The position numbers were made by a program, and so were the translations under genes. The notes below the pieces were generated by a model. That model saw nothing but the letters and a program-made list of their open reading frames with translations. It made no database searches and was not told the origin of the DNA. A stretch of DNA of 64,000 nucleotides, taken from assembly GCA_947561715.1 (NCBI GenBank), contig OX387197.1, positions 20,630,266-20,694,265 on the forward strand, written 5' to 3'. This document shows positions 37,170-52,100 of this stretch, one piece after another. The DNA comes from Ascidia mentula. Lineage: Eukaryota > Chordata > Ascidiacea > Phlebobranchia > Ascidiidae. Position 1 is the first letter of the stretch; each line of letters starts with the position of its first letter.

Positions 37170-40100
37170 ATGGCAGCATCAAATGAAATTGCTGATATTC
37201 TGAGTGGATTTAGTACAGCCATTGATGTTGGTTCTGGATTTGGACAGAGATTTGGAAGTGTGAAACTTCGGTAAATTTATTGTGAAATTATTTTTATTGA
37301 TAGTTTCTTTAAATAATATTTCTTGAATGCTCAGTCAGTCTCTTATCAAAACAGTGTACCAGCAAGTACTATAGGTTTAAAAAATAAGGTTCAGAAATGT
37401 CTTTGTTATTTAAAAATTAGATTTTCTGTGATTGCAACGATCGTTGATTTAAAAATGAATTAAAACCTATAGTTGGAAATTGATAAATTACAATTAGATG
37501 TGTTGTAAATTGTAGAATCGTTTGGGTAAGGTATGAAACCCTATTTACTAGGCATTCGTATTTTCTATTTCTTCTGGCATTCTTTTTACTTGCATGAGGT
37601 ATGGATCCACCCCATAAGTTAAAAAAAGTTAAACTTGTTTTATTCATATGTTGGTCCAAGCCAAATTTAAGATGTAACCTACCTACCTACCTACCTTTGC
37701 ATACAAAATTTTACAAATTGATATTTGTGATGACTTCATTGTGTATATATACTTCTTGTACCTACCTGCACACATATCTTTGTACAGTCCAATGATACCC
37801 TTTTGTGGTGAAATATAATTCATCGCACAATGAAGATGATTCGTGTTTGGACCATTCATAGATACTGCCTGATTATAATTGTGTACATCCTATAATAAAA
37901 TGCATGTCAACAGACAAAAGTTAATACTGTAGTAATATTACTTCTTTTCAAATAGTAAGCAGCATTATATTGGTTTAATTAGTCAACATCAAGAATTGTT
38001 GAGTGCGACTGAATTTACAGTCTCTATGTCATTTCCTCCCAGTTTCCTGTGTTTGTGAAACAGTATAAGGTGGTAATTCAGCAGTATATGAAAACTATAG
38101 CAGTTATTGCAGTGCAGCTAGTGTTTATGTTTCATGTAAGGCGTGGGTACATAAATTGTGCGCAGGAGTTTTAAGTTTGTCTTAGTTTAACCACAAAGCA
38201 GCTGTGCTGCTCCACACAATATGCTTTAGGTTAATTCAATATTTTATAAAGTGTCAGAATGTCATCAGCAGAACAGGAGGATGCTTTGTCCTCACCTGTT
38301 TTTGGGACTTTTGTTATTCGCAGGTACCAATTATCATGATGAAATATATTTGATGGTTAATGTTGAAAAGTACCGTTTTAGTTAACTGCCTTACCATTAT
38401 TATTTTTAGTTCAGTGCTTTGCCATTTTTATATGGTGTGATTATCATAAATCTGTCATGTCAAATGTAGTAAAGTGCATGTTTGAATTAGCATTCTCCTT
38501 GAATATACAGTAATATTTATCTTCACATCATATTAGTTTAATGTATATAATTACTATTTCCAAACCTTTTGATCATATCATTTTTTAAGACAGCTTTACA
38601 TTATTATTAATAACTTAATAAATATAAAAACATGAATAAAAAAGACTTGATAATTAGTGAAAAAAACTGTATATGCAAATAAGTCACCATGATGTGAAAA
38701 ATATATATACCTGAAATTTCAGTGGAATATCTCCATACTTTTTTAATAAATTACCAAGAAACTTGTAATGAAATGCCAAAGATACAAAAATATACATCGG
38801 ATTAGTACATAGATTGCTTTTTATTTAGTTCTGTATGGTGTTGTTTTATGATAAACTTCGTTGAGCAATCGTTGATTCAATTCTTGAAAAAGTTATTGTA
38901 TTTATAATGTTTTGTTCTGGCTTAAGAGTAACCCTGGCTAGTTAAAATAACCTGCATGATATGGTTGCAGTTTAAAACATGTGTTTTAAAGCAGTGGATC
39001 TCAGAGTGAAGGAAGACGACAAATTCCATCACAGTTCCTAGAATCTGTATCATCACATGCTTCTTTGGTGGAAAATGCAAGCTACGGATCAAATGTATGT
39101 TGTGTTTTATTTGTGGCCTGTTATGCCGTGTTGGTGTTACACTGCATGTTAAATTATCAGTGTGTAAGTTTAACCCACATATATACAGTATTTTATTGTC
39201 GGACGGAAATGTGCAGTTGGCTACATACACATTTCAAGTTAACATGTTTTTTTTGTAGACTTCATGGCTGGATGTGGTTGAACCCTTGGATATTGAGCAA
39301 GAGATTGAATCGCAACTGGAAGCAACATCTGGAAAAGACGAATGCATTAAAAATCTAGCAGAATTCCCTGTAGATGATATTCAGGTAAGGCAGTACAGGA
39401 ACAGGAAATAGATATTACTTTCTGTTCAATTTGGATCAATTTAAATATATATATGCCAATGGCAAGTCCTGAAAAACTCTATAACGGACTATTTGACAAT
39501 GTTTAAAGATGACTTTCCAAATACATGACCTTTTTCGTGTACTGTTGTAGTTTGTGCAATAGTAACTTTACTTTATCCAAAGATTGTTACCAATGAGAGA
39601 CAACACAGAACACTTAAGGCTCCTATCCCTAAAGACAGTCTTGAGTTGACTGCTCAACTTTCTGGCTGTATAAAGTAAGTAGTACATGCCCTTACAAAGT
39701 TATGTGTTTCATTACTGTGAAATTGTCTTTCAGAACATTCACACAAGATTATGTAGTTGTTCAACGTAATTATGAGGACTACAGCTCTGGGAAACTGGTT
39801 CAAAAAGCTAAAGAAAAAGGAAGTGATCTCAAAAGTCAACTTCCAAAACAAGTTTTTGAGGGAGACCTTGAGGAAGAACCAACCCCTGAAGAGGTTTAAA
39901 ACTTGAAAGCGTTGAATTTGTGAATTATGATAGTGGTAAAGCTTGTTGTGTACACGGTTTTTTACATTCATTTTCCTGTGTAGATTGCTAATGAAAACAA
40001 CAGCTCAGATCAAGCCAAATCTAGAGGGAGTTGGGCATCAAGTGTGGTGAACCTAAAAAACTCACAAGCAGATGTGTTGATGAAAAGTGTTCTTGACTCC

Positions 40101-43100
40101 ACTCCACAGGTTAGAACCTTTTTTGCTGTGATGGCGGCATCCATTTTTTTGGGACCTTATTGTTAACTGTAACTGTTGTAGGTTCAAATGCAAACTTGTG
40201 TTTTTAGTAAGTCTAGTGATATCTTTATATGTGATAAATCAGGATGAAATTGATGAGGAGAATTCAAAGCTGCGTTCAAAAGGAAGATTTCCCCATTTGT
40301 TTTCATTATATTTGCCTGGTCAAAATGCAAATATATCAGCTAGTTCAAGCCATACTGCTGGAACATTTGAAGATAGTGAGTTTCCTATTGAAATCCTTGC
40401 AGTCCCTCCAACACCTATGGAGCACTTTGGTTACAGGCTGTTGGTTAAGTGTTTAAGTTTAGAGTGAGTATGTTTAATTATGTGAGTTTTGGTAAATGTA
40501 ATATTGGTCTTTTCATGAATTTTACAGATTGGAAATGGATGTGGAACCAATATTTGCTTCCATAGCTCTTTATGATACAAAACAGAAAAAGAAAATTTCA
40601 GAAAACTTTTACTTCGATTTAAACTCTGATTCTATGAAGAAGATGATGCGACAAGAGGTTAAGCCACATACCTATTAATCTTATTATAAACACTTTTCTT
40701 AATTTTAAGAATAGACACGAATAGATAGAAACTTACTTTTTTGCTTTAGGGTTCAGCATCAATTTCGACTCTTGCAAGGTCTGCCATCTTTTCACTAACT
40801 CATCCATCACATGATGTATTTATAGTAATCAAACTAGAGAAGGTGAGTGTTTTATACTACGTTGGCGATGCATTTACTTGAAAACATTTGTGCACATGGT
40901 TAGGTTTTGCAACAAGGTGATATTGGCGAGTGTGTGGAAGCCTACATGAAAGATGCCACAGAAAAGCAACGGGAGAAAGCTCGTCAGAATGCAAAGTAAA
41001 TAAACTATTATTGAAGAAAAGTACAGAAGAATCTGACTATGTTGGACTTACATTAAACTCTTTGGTTGAGGTGGTTCTGCGATCGTTTGGGACGGTACCG
41101 TATGCCGTTTGCATGGACGGCCATTCACCTCATGAACATAGTGAATAGCGCCACCAACCTTCGCCCTGTGGAGGAAACTACTTCTACTTCGAACGGCACC
41201 GGTAAGCGAAAGGCCGACTGTTCGTGAACAGGATGCATAACAATAGTGACATGACGCAGTTGCGCTGCTGTAAGCGGGTGTGTTAAATAGCGCACGCTGT
41301 TTTTTGGGTGACCATCCCGTCATACTTAATTTTTGTTGGTAATAGTGTGTTCTGTAACATACTCCTCCTTCAAAATAATTTGATAATGATTATAAGCAGT
41401 AATGCTTACCTCCAATTCTCAACATTACACCTTTTGCGCCAATACGATTTTTTCTGCTCAAAATGCTATTATATGTAGCTGACGAAGGCAGCCGACCTTC
41501 TACAATTGACAGTCAGTACCGCCGAAGCACGTTGACTCGCCAATGCAGTTTAAACGACATGGAACTGAATATGCTTTCATCATTTAAACCTGTTACCCTA
41601 ACTGTTTCAAGCTTTTTTAAACAGGTAGGAGGTGTTTGTTTTGCTGGTTTTTTCACTGTTTAGTCAACTTTAGTGTATATTCTTTCTTTCGGAAATCCAA
41701 GCTTTAAAAGTAGTTTTGGGCGTGCTGCAATTAAAACCAAACCAACCAAGGATATTATTTCCTGATCATTTTTTATCATATTGTTAGTATTACATGGGTG
41801 AGTTGGAGTTAGCGATAAAATGTAATTAATTATAATTTCAAGAATCAAAACTTTTTTTATACGTGCATCAAAACATATGAATATGCTTCAGTCCTAGTCA
41901 AAGAATGAATTTTGCAAAAAGTTTCAATGGGCGCCAAAAAATTGCGCGCGTCGGTTAAAACATAAACAAATATAAATTAGAACTAAATTGTTGCTGTGAT
42001 ATGTTAGTGCAGTGCTTGCCGACCTTTTCCGGTTTTGTCGTGACGTTTTCTTCATTCTCAAAAAATACGACGGTATAACAGCATGTATAGCCCATTTTAA
42101 TTTTAGATACACTGAAAAAAAAACATAATTTGTTTAGGTGGCCAAAGACTGCGTTATACAAACGCCAGAAATATTACGTTAAATAAAGTCTGGTGCGTCG
42201 TCAGTGTTTTCCATATACAACCCCTACATCAGGTTTTGGACTTCAACTCCAGGCCTTGTTAATCGTACTCTACAAAACCGTTTGATTGCATACAATTCAC
42301 AATGTTGGCTGTATTGCTTCTACAAGTCGATTCAAATTTGATCAGTATGCTAAAAGCTAAGAAACTAATGTGTATTATGTAATACAAATAATTGGGTTCG
42401 TGGCTGATAAAGTAAAGATTTAAATGAAAAACGTTTCATCTCCCAAAGGAGGGTGAGCGATTAAAGGACGAAGACTTGTACAAGTTTCTGATGGACTTGA
42501 AGCGACCCAGCAATATCCTCAAACGACTAAAATGTATTCCGGGGAAAATGAAAATTGACGTTTCTCCCGCCCCAGTCAACTTTCCCTACTGCATAACTCC
42601 TGACCTCCACAGGGTAAATAAAAATGTTGTTTTGTAATTCATTATATTTGGTTAAAATTGTTCTTATCTTTGCATTGTATGACATAAGCGTTCAGACTTG
42701 ATAGACTTAATTCAAGTGTGTTTCCCAGTTAATTTTGATTTCAGGTTTTGTGTACAACTAGGTGATTAGTTACATGCAACTGTTTCATAAGTACAAGTAC
42801 GGTGTATGTTATATGAGGATTTTCACATCAAAAGTTTTAAGTTACTTTTGTTTAAAGGTGAAGCCATATCCGGACCAGCGAGGTCGACCCACCCGCGAAA
42901 TTCAGGAGTTTCCGTCGAGGGAAGTAACTTTGCCAAACACCACATATCGCAACTTGCTTTACGTTTACCCACATACTGTTAACTTTACCAACAGGTCAGA
43001 GCTTGTTATATGTGTATAAAGTTCTGTAGTACAGGAGAGGCTTAATCCACTAGCATGATTTTGAACATCGATTAAAAATCCCCCTTTTTGCTGCGATTTC

Positions 43101-46100
43101 AACAACTGGGAATTTGGTGCTGCAAAATTAAAGTATTTAACACAAAAAATCAGACTCAAAGCATTGAACAAATAAACTATTTCTTTCTTGCAAATGTGTC
43201 CCAAAGTTGTAAGCAGCATACAGAGTTTTCTAGTCCAAATTGGTCGAGAGCCACTTATACATTGACACGCTTCTCGGAATTTTAACGCTGGCATGGCTTA
43301 CTTCAATTCTCATTAAAGCGTATATTTTCAATGACGCATTGTTTTCTCACAAAGGCCCAACCACGCACGCAACATTGCTGTTAAAGTGGAATTGTTAGAG
43401 TCGGAAGATCCAACCAGTGTTCTATCTGCTGTGTACGGGAAGTCGAACGCCTCCGAATTCTCAACCGAGGCTTACACGGCCATCACCTATCACAGCAAGT
43501 ACGGCGATATGCTTTATGTGCACTGAGGTTGCAAATACCTAAGTTGTTTCAGTTTGGTGTATATAACTGAATGTGTGTTATATTGTTAGACAAACAGAGT
43601 ATATGTAGGACCTCGCTTGCATTTTTTGATATATTGCGTTAAAATTCAAACCTTAATTTTTTGCCCATAGAAACCCGGACTTTTACGAGGAAGTTAAAAT
43701 CCAACTTCCTACCCGTCTGACGAGTCGCCATCACCTTTTCTTCTCGTTCTATCACATCAGTTGCCAACGAAAACAAGATCTTAATCCCATTGAAGCGCAC
43801 GTGGGATACACGGTATGGAAGTATATAGTTAGCATGTATAAAATCGCTTTTCCTTGTTCACGCCCCAAAGAATTCCTGGCTTTTGTGGTAAGCTGCTTCT
43901 TATCGGCACCGCAAATTTTTAAACCCGAATTAAAATAAAACAAAAAAAGGTTGTGCTACTTTTGCTGCCAGGCATACAACAATTTAAACCGGACTGCTCT
44001 TGTGGCATAAATTTACGTACTTTATTTTTCTGATGAAGTCTTGCTGTATGGCAGACGAAACGTCGGAAAATAGCACGTTAATTTATGCCAGAAGAGCAGT
44101 CCTGTTTAAATTGCAAATTTAATTATTTAAAGCAGTTTGAATATCAAGCCTCTGTCTTGATGTAAGGTGTGACGTTAATAACGCCACCACATGTATATTC
44201 CTATAAAAGTAAAATTACGATTCAAATGTGGCAGAGTGATGGGTCGGGTCCGAATCCAGCCCATTTTTTTCAAACCTAAGCCCGGCTCGTAAAAAAATAG
44301 TTACTCCTGTACGATTTTTATTTAAATTTCATATTGGAAAAAATGTCGATGACCCTGTGATTGATGTTGAATTTTGTTGTGCACTCTGATGCAGACGCAC
44401 AGTTTTAGTGATTTATAAATGTAATTTGGTTTCATAGTGGTTGCCATTGTTGCAAGGAGGTCGACTTCGAACCGGAGAGATCAGTTTGCCTGTTTCCGCC
44501 GAAAAATTGCCTCCACATTATTCGATGCATTCCCCTGAATCACAAGTACCTGGTGTGAAATGGATCGATGGACATAAGGCTATATTTAGGTGCTGAATGC
44601 ATTTTTATCGTTGAATTATTGTGCGGTTTCTTCACTATACTAATATGTTTTTGTGTTTCAGTTTTACACTGCAGACAGTGACAACGGTACACATGCTTGA
44701 CAGGTTTCTCGAGAACTTTTTTGGTCTGTGTGATCTTATCGAAAATCCTCCTTCGAGCGGGTGATTGTCACATTTTTAGTTTGATATTTTTACGGCATAA
44801 AATTACGAAAATACCAAGGTAACCTATATTTTTTACAGATTGCATAATGCCAAACTTGCTGACGGAAGTAGAATTGACGACATTGAGCTTGAGCTACGGA
44901 AAGCGATACACTCACTCGCTAAAGACTCGCGAATTCAGGCTCTTGTCAATTTCCTTCACGTTGTTCTAGACAGGCTTGTTTTTATGCTTGTTAAACCTCC
45001 AGTTATATCCGGCCAATCTGGTTAGTAAAACTGTTATATATTAGTCAAATCGGTATTAAAATAGTTCTTAAGTGCTTCCACCAAAGCGTTGTTTATATTT
45101 AACATTCACTTACCATAGTTAGGTCTACCATAAAGGGACCAGACTTTTTTGGTAAATTAGTGGATTTGTAATTTTTGGCTCACACGTATAGCATCTTTTG
45201 ATGTGTCATCAAAATGCAATTTTTTTGCAGTGAACATGGGACAAAACTGCTTTGAGGCTCTCGCTTTTATCTCGACACGACTTCACAAGTCCAATGAATT
45301 CGCCACAGATTCACACCAGCACAACATCCTTCTCAGCACCTACTCCAGACACGTGTTTACTGTTCCTTCGTTTGAAGCAGGTTCTGGCGAAGAAGTGGAA
45401 ATGGACAAATCGGCCAAGGGATCCCATTTTGCCACTATGACTAGACAAGACAAGCGCAGTCGGCCAAGTGTGAGCAAATCAACATTCCACATCAGTAGCA
45501 GCAACCCTGATCTGAGTGCAGTTTCAACGCAAGACGACGCGTTTGAAGATGCTCATAATGGTTGGCGATGAGTTCACCTTATATAAGTTGTGTTGATAAA
45601 GAACGTTAGATAAATCTACTTGATTATTTTGTGAAACCTTACTGTTGTTTATGACATTACATTGTGTGATGTACAATTTGTACACATTGTAAACTCGAGC
45701 CTTCCGGTGATTTGCTTCAAACTTTTCACAGAAAAAGGCAAGAGTAGTTTTTGCGAGAAATGACAAAATAAACTAAAACATTATAAAACAGAAGATATCT
45801 TGATGAGTTGTAAAACATCCACAGATAACGATCGCAATTTCGTTCGAATGTCGATGACCAGATCATCACTGATGGAGCAAACTGCCCGACACCAGATGGA
45901 CACCGGTGTTCGATCCGTGTCACACAAAATCTTCCACGAGGAAATTGCATTACTTTTTGTTGTGTCGTCGGGAAATGTGAAGGTCAGTGTGACCTCAAAT
46001 CTTTTCACATTATATTTCTGTCACTACATTAGTTAGAAAACTTTTTGTTTTATATGTCAGTCGTATTTAAACAGAAGTTATGCAATTTGTGATGTTTTGC

Positions 46101-49100
46101 ATCGAAACAGGAAGCTGCGATGCAGAACGCGTGGTTTTTCTTCGAGTTGATGACGAAGAGCATGACGCAATACCTCCACGAAACCGGCATGATCGTCGCA
46201 TCACGACTTCATAGGTTCCGGGCTCGTTTCCTTGACGACCTGAACCGCCTAGTGAAGTCTGTGACGCAAGAAATTTGCAACAAATACTCCAGGGTGAGAT
46301 TTTAAATTTATGTTTTATGTAAGGAAGTGCGTATTGTGAACCATCTTTTTGAGTTTTGCTTTTTTCATTATTTTAATCTGGTGTGTTTGCAGGATTACGA
46401 TTTTGCCGAGAGGCTCAACTGCAGCCTGGCTTTTCTTATCAAGGACTTGCTCTCAATAGTAGACCGCGGCGTTGTGATGCAACTTCTTCATGTTTACTGT
46501 AGTCTGGTAAGTCACTTTATTTGTATCTCTGGATTTACTGTTGCACCACTCCAACACAGCGGATAATTGTTGGATTGTAATGTAGTGGTTCACAACCGAC
46601 GGACAAAAATTTTTACACATTATCCTATGAATAAGTATAAAGGTGACAATTAATTACTTATTCCTGCCATAAAGTAATTCTTAGATGGTTCGTGTCAGCT
46701 GTGTAGGTTTCGGAAGTGGTACGCCACATAGTTCAGGTTGGGAACCACTGCAGTAATGAAACCGAACTTGGCATGGCTCTTTGAATATTTGTCCTAAAGG
46801 ATAGATGGTTTTACTAATCCTAATTCCGCCACATTTATTTACCGATAGTTTGATGGCGAAGCCTGTAGCAAATCCTGATATTTTTTTACAGTTCAATGAC
46901 AAGCTGGCATCCCACCTTATGACGACACACGCGTCACTTCTTCAGCTCCGCGTCTCACTCTTGCGGGTAGTTTGCAGCCACGAGCATTACGTGACCTTGA
47001 ATTTACCCTTCTGTCCCCCAGTCAGCCCCTCATCTCCATCTCCTAGTATCACCTCCACTGCGTCTTCGTAAGATTTGACTCTTTTTTTGCACTATAATCA
47101 AGCTTACCATCGGATTGGAACGAAAATTCAAGCACGCTGCTTTTTTATGCCGAAATTCTATTTAATCATTTCAATAAACACTTTTCTTGCAAACGCATGA
47201 AAGGCAAGAACGCCCCACTACGCAGGTCCGTACTTGGCGATCACAGCTATCGTATCGAGATCACAAGGTTTACTTGCTTTCCGATCCATCCGATAGGCTG
47301 CAATGCGTTGGCTGCGAAGCCAGTCAGCCGTGTTTTCTCAGAAATAGCACATTTCTATTTTTTGGGGACAATGTTTGTGAAAAAAGCAATGTTAGAATAA
47401 GCACTGCACATAGCAATCCTGGCTATAATTCAAACTCTTGGACATAATTTACGTTATGTCGGCGCTTGCGTAGCGTTTTTGTTTTCCGGTGCGAACACAA
47501 CTAATGTAAACGTTTCTATAAGTTTTTACCTAACAAAAAAGTTTTACCGGTAATGTGCTGCGTCTTCATTGAAAAACGTGCTTATTTTTTGATCCAGGTT
47601 GATGGTATAAACATTTTTTCCCGTTTATTACCATAATGTCCTTCTAGGTATATATCAAGTGGATTGGCGAAGTTGTCGACACGATACGATTTAACCGAGC
47701 GGTTTACCAGACAACATTTTCTCACTGGATTGCTTCTATCCGACATTAAGTAAAACTTCTTTAATAAAATAGACAAACTGCACACACTGATACAATTTCA
47801 TTAATTTAGGTTGTCGTTTGACTTAGCTGAGCAAGGTAACACTGCGCCACTGAGTAAGGTTCAATTGTATGCGGTCACGTCACTTCGAAACCTCATGGCC
47901 AGTCACGACGCCGATCCGAGAATCAACAAGTTCCCGGAGGTATGTTTACGTAAAATATGCGTTTTGGTGGGTTGCCCTGTGCTAAGTCCTATGTTGTTGT
48001 AGTATTAATTTATTTAGCACACTGTTTAAATGCCTAATCAAAGAAAATACTAGTTATAGTTTTTTTCCACATTTGTCTTCAGTGCAAATGGTATTACTCA
48101 CCTAATGCATACGTGCCAAGGTAAAACCTATAGTAGACTGAGGCAAGATGGATCCCCCAACCCAAAAAAAGTTTTTCTTTACTTTTGAGCCCAAAATTCC
48201 GAATATGTTTGGGACAGGGTCTCTGCTTTGTTTTACCAAAAATTCAATCAGTTTTGTGCATTGGTTAGAATAATTTTGCCGTATTTTCAACCGTACATAC
48301 ATATGGTAGTAACCACATTGTTAATACTCTGAACAACATTAACAATCTTACAAAACAATTGTAAACAAACTAAAAAAATCTGAAATTGAATTGATGCAGC
48401 TGTAGTAATGCATTTACAAACAAATAAAGCTGTTCTTTATGCATAAAGTCCTTATGAGACCATCTTTTGTAAAACTTTGACATTTGAACCCAGTTTTCCC
48501 TACATTCATCATCATAAAAAAATGCCCACGAATTGCTGGAATCTGTAAAAGCCTTGTTTTGTTTTTGATTTTCTTAGCTGTTTTTCAACCTTTATTTTTC
48601 TTCAAGCTAACATTTAATGGCAGTTTGCTAGCCTCGATTGTATTCTTCCGCTCTTGGTTGCATTTAAGACACCAATGAACCTTTTTTTTTAATAAATGGC
48701 ATTTTTATTTTGAAAACTGAAATTAAGGCTTAGTAAGTTTTGATGTGGAAATAGAACATTTGCTATCGACTAGAAATAAATTGGGATAAATTTGGTGGGT
48801 ATCCTTCACTAATCATTAAACTACTCTTCACACGAAAGTAAACTCGCAAATTAGGGGATCATCTTACCTGAACAGCATGGCGTAAAAGCAACTGGCTAGG
48901 ATTAAAAAAAATCGCCAGTCACATAATTTTAAGTTTACTACAATCTCTGACATAATGTTCTTAAAATAAACCTCCTTGGAGTTTTGTGCAGTTACCTAAA
49001 ATATTCAATAATGTTAAGAATTGTTTTTTGCAAAATTTTATGTTATTGGTTTTTCAGTTTGTAAACATTAAAACAACATATCGGTAACTACACTTCATGA

Positions 49101-52100
49101 AAACGAATGTAAACAATATTTGCAGAATTTCATGGTTAAGGTGTTTTTTTTTTATTAAATAAAGAACATAATGCGTCAAGGAACCATCTTACCTGATTGT
49201 CTACCCTTTGTTGTAAATGTAATGATGAAAACTAGTACATTTGTGTGGGTAATTTTTTAATAAAATATTTAATAAAATAAAATAACAATTATTGCAACTG
49301 TACAAAAGGTAAAGAAAACTGTTGCTGCCCTCTATCTCCCTCTACTGTCGATAGCGATGAAAGCTTTGCCATTTGCTCACACATTTAATGAGCAAGAGAA
49401 ACAAGCAGTAGGCGATGATGGAATGGTAAGCTCTTCTGTTGCCTCTGCGATTGCAAGCCCTTCGCCACAACTTTCACGATCGAACACATCAGCTAACATC
49501 AGCACTGCTGTAAGTTGTTTGGACTTTTGTTTTGTTTTGTTATCGATCGTAAAGTGCGATTTCATTCAAGTTATCTCTTTTTTTTCTTTACAGCAAATGA
49601 GCACAGAAGGCACACGAAACCTACTTGTATGCTTTCTTTGGCTTCTCAAAAATACAGATGAAACTACTTTAAAGACGTGGTGGGTGGGGCTACCCCCTAC
49701 CAACTTGATCGCCATTCTTGATCTTCTCTACATTTCAGTATCATGCTTTGAGAATAAGGTGTGTGTAGGCGATGTATTGCAAATATACGGCCAATTGAAC
49801 ATATAGTTAAACTGCATACTAGTTAAAAAAAGTTCGGTTTCATGATGATGTCCAAGGTCTTTCTCAGGTGGGAGTTGCTTTTGGGAGGGGAGAGGGATCA
49901 AGAAATTCTGTCAAGAATACTGGAAGCAGGAAAAAAGATAACAAGAGTCGGTTGCAGGAGGCCATCCTCGGAGGATCTTCTGCTCGACAAGAACTCCTTG
50001 CACGAAGACGAGGAGCATCTGGAGGTTCGTGTGCGATTGACCGTGGCAGTCATTTGTTCTACCCACGCACGCGGTTAACAATGGGCGAGATAAGCCTGAG
50101 GACCGGGGATGGGCGCGCGCAACTGAAATGCTCTCCGGTATTGCGCATGGCATCTCGCACACGACCGCGGATGGGCGTGAGGCGGGCGAAAACGTTTCCC
50201 AGGGTCATGTGCATTTCGCGCGGCATAGGTGTGGATCCCAGCGTTCGGCCGCGCGGATTCGCGTACTCGTTGTTTGAAACAAGGGGCGCGCGTTTTCCTT
50301 CCACGGCCATTTAGTGGCCCTGTACATTCGCTCGGCTTTCGTCCATGCCTCGCATTTTGACATATATAGACGATGTTGGGAAGAAGACCTGCGCGCACTG
50401 CGAATGCGTGGCGGGCCTACACCAACACGCCATCAGCACACGACAGCCAGTAGACAAATTGAAAATATTTCGGACTTGGTCATTTTTAGGCTCTTGCCCA
50501 TTGTTAATTTCGCGCGGGTCGAAAAAGTGACGAATTCCAAAATTTTTGTAAGTGCTGAGCGGGCATTTTGCCTTAATGCGATGATGCTGCTATCCTCTCA
50601 CGTGCATTCCCAGTGCGCGCGGGCATTGTTTTGAACATCGAGTATGCGAAAACGCGCGGCCGGCCAGCGAGGCCTGGACATGGGCAGAACAAATGTACAG
50701 AGGGCCAATCAAAAGGTGTAGGCAAAAAATTGACTAAAGTCCGAAATTTTATCAAAGTACCAAACGGTGGTTGTGTGTGATGGCATGTTGCTGCAGGCCC
50801 CCCAGGCACATTTGCAGTGCGCGCGGGCATTGTTTTAAACATCAAGTATGCAAACACGCGCGGCCGGCCAGCGAGGCCTGGACATGGGCAGAACAAAGGT
50901 ACAGAGGGCCAATCAAAAGGTGTAGGCAAAAAATTGACTAAAGTCCGAAATTTTATCAAAGTACCAAACGGTGGTTGTGTGGTGATGGCATGTTGCTGCA
51001 GGCCCCCCAGGCACATTTGCAGTGCGCGCGGGCATTGTTTTAAACATCGAGTATGCGAAAACGCGCGGCCGGGCAGCGAGGCCTGGACATGGGCAGAACA
51101 AATCTACACGGCCACTCAAATAGACGAGTCGAAAAAATGACAAGGTTCCGAAATTTTATCAAAGTGCCAAACGGTAGTTGTGTGGTGATGGCATGTTGCT
51201 GCAGGCCCCCCAGGCACATTTGCAGTGCGCGTGGGCATTGTTTTAAACATTAAGTATGCAAACACGCGCGGCCGGCCAGCGAGGCCTGGACATGGGCAGA
51301 ACAAAGGTACAGAGGGCCAATCAAAAGGTGTAGGCAAAAAATTGACTAAAGTCCGAAATTTTATCAAAGTACCAAACGGTGGTTGTGTGGTGATGGCATG
51401 TTGCTGCAGGCCCCCCAGGCACATTTGCAGTGCGCGCGGGCATTGTTTTAAACATCAAGTATGCAAACACGCGCGGCCGGCCAGCGAGGCCTGGACATGG
51501 GCAGAACAAAGGTACAGAGGGCCAATCAAAAGGTGTAGGCAAAAAATTGACTAAAGTCCGAAATTTTATCAAAGTACCAAACGGTGGTTGTGTGGTGATG
51601 GCATGTTGCTGCAGGCCCCCCAGGCACATTTGCAGTGCGCGCGGGCATTGTTTTAAACATCAAGTATGCAAACACGCGCGGCCGGCCAGCGAGGCCTGGA
51701 CATGGGCAGAACAAAGGTACAGAGGGCCAATCAAAAGGTGTAGGCAAAAAATTGACTAAAGTCCGAAATTTTATCAAAGTACCAAACGGTGGTTGTGTGA
51801 TGATGGCATGTTGCTGCAGGCCCCCCAGGCACATTTGCAGTGCGCGCGGGCATTGTTTTAAACATCGAGTATGCAAAAACGCGCGGCCGGCCAGCGAGGC
51901 CTGGACGTGGGCAGAACAAATCTACACGGCCACTCAAGAGGTCTAGGCAAAAAATTGACTAAAGTCCGAAATTTTATCAAAGTACCAAACGGTGGTTGTG
52001 TGGTGATAGCATGTTGCTGCAGGCCCCCCAGGCACATTTGCAGTGCGCGCGGGCATTGTTTTAAACATCGAGTATGCGAAAACGCGCGGCCGGGCAGCGA

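Noticed and set aside
44220..44330. Candidate small gene between DOCK exons 16 and 17
   Set aside because: No open frame of useful length, only AT-rich intronic sequence.
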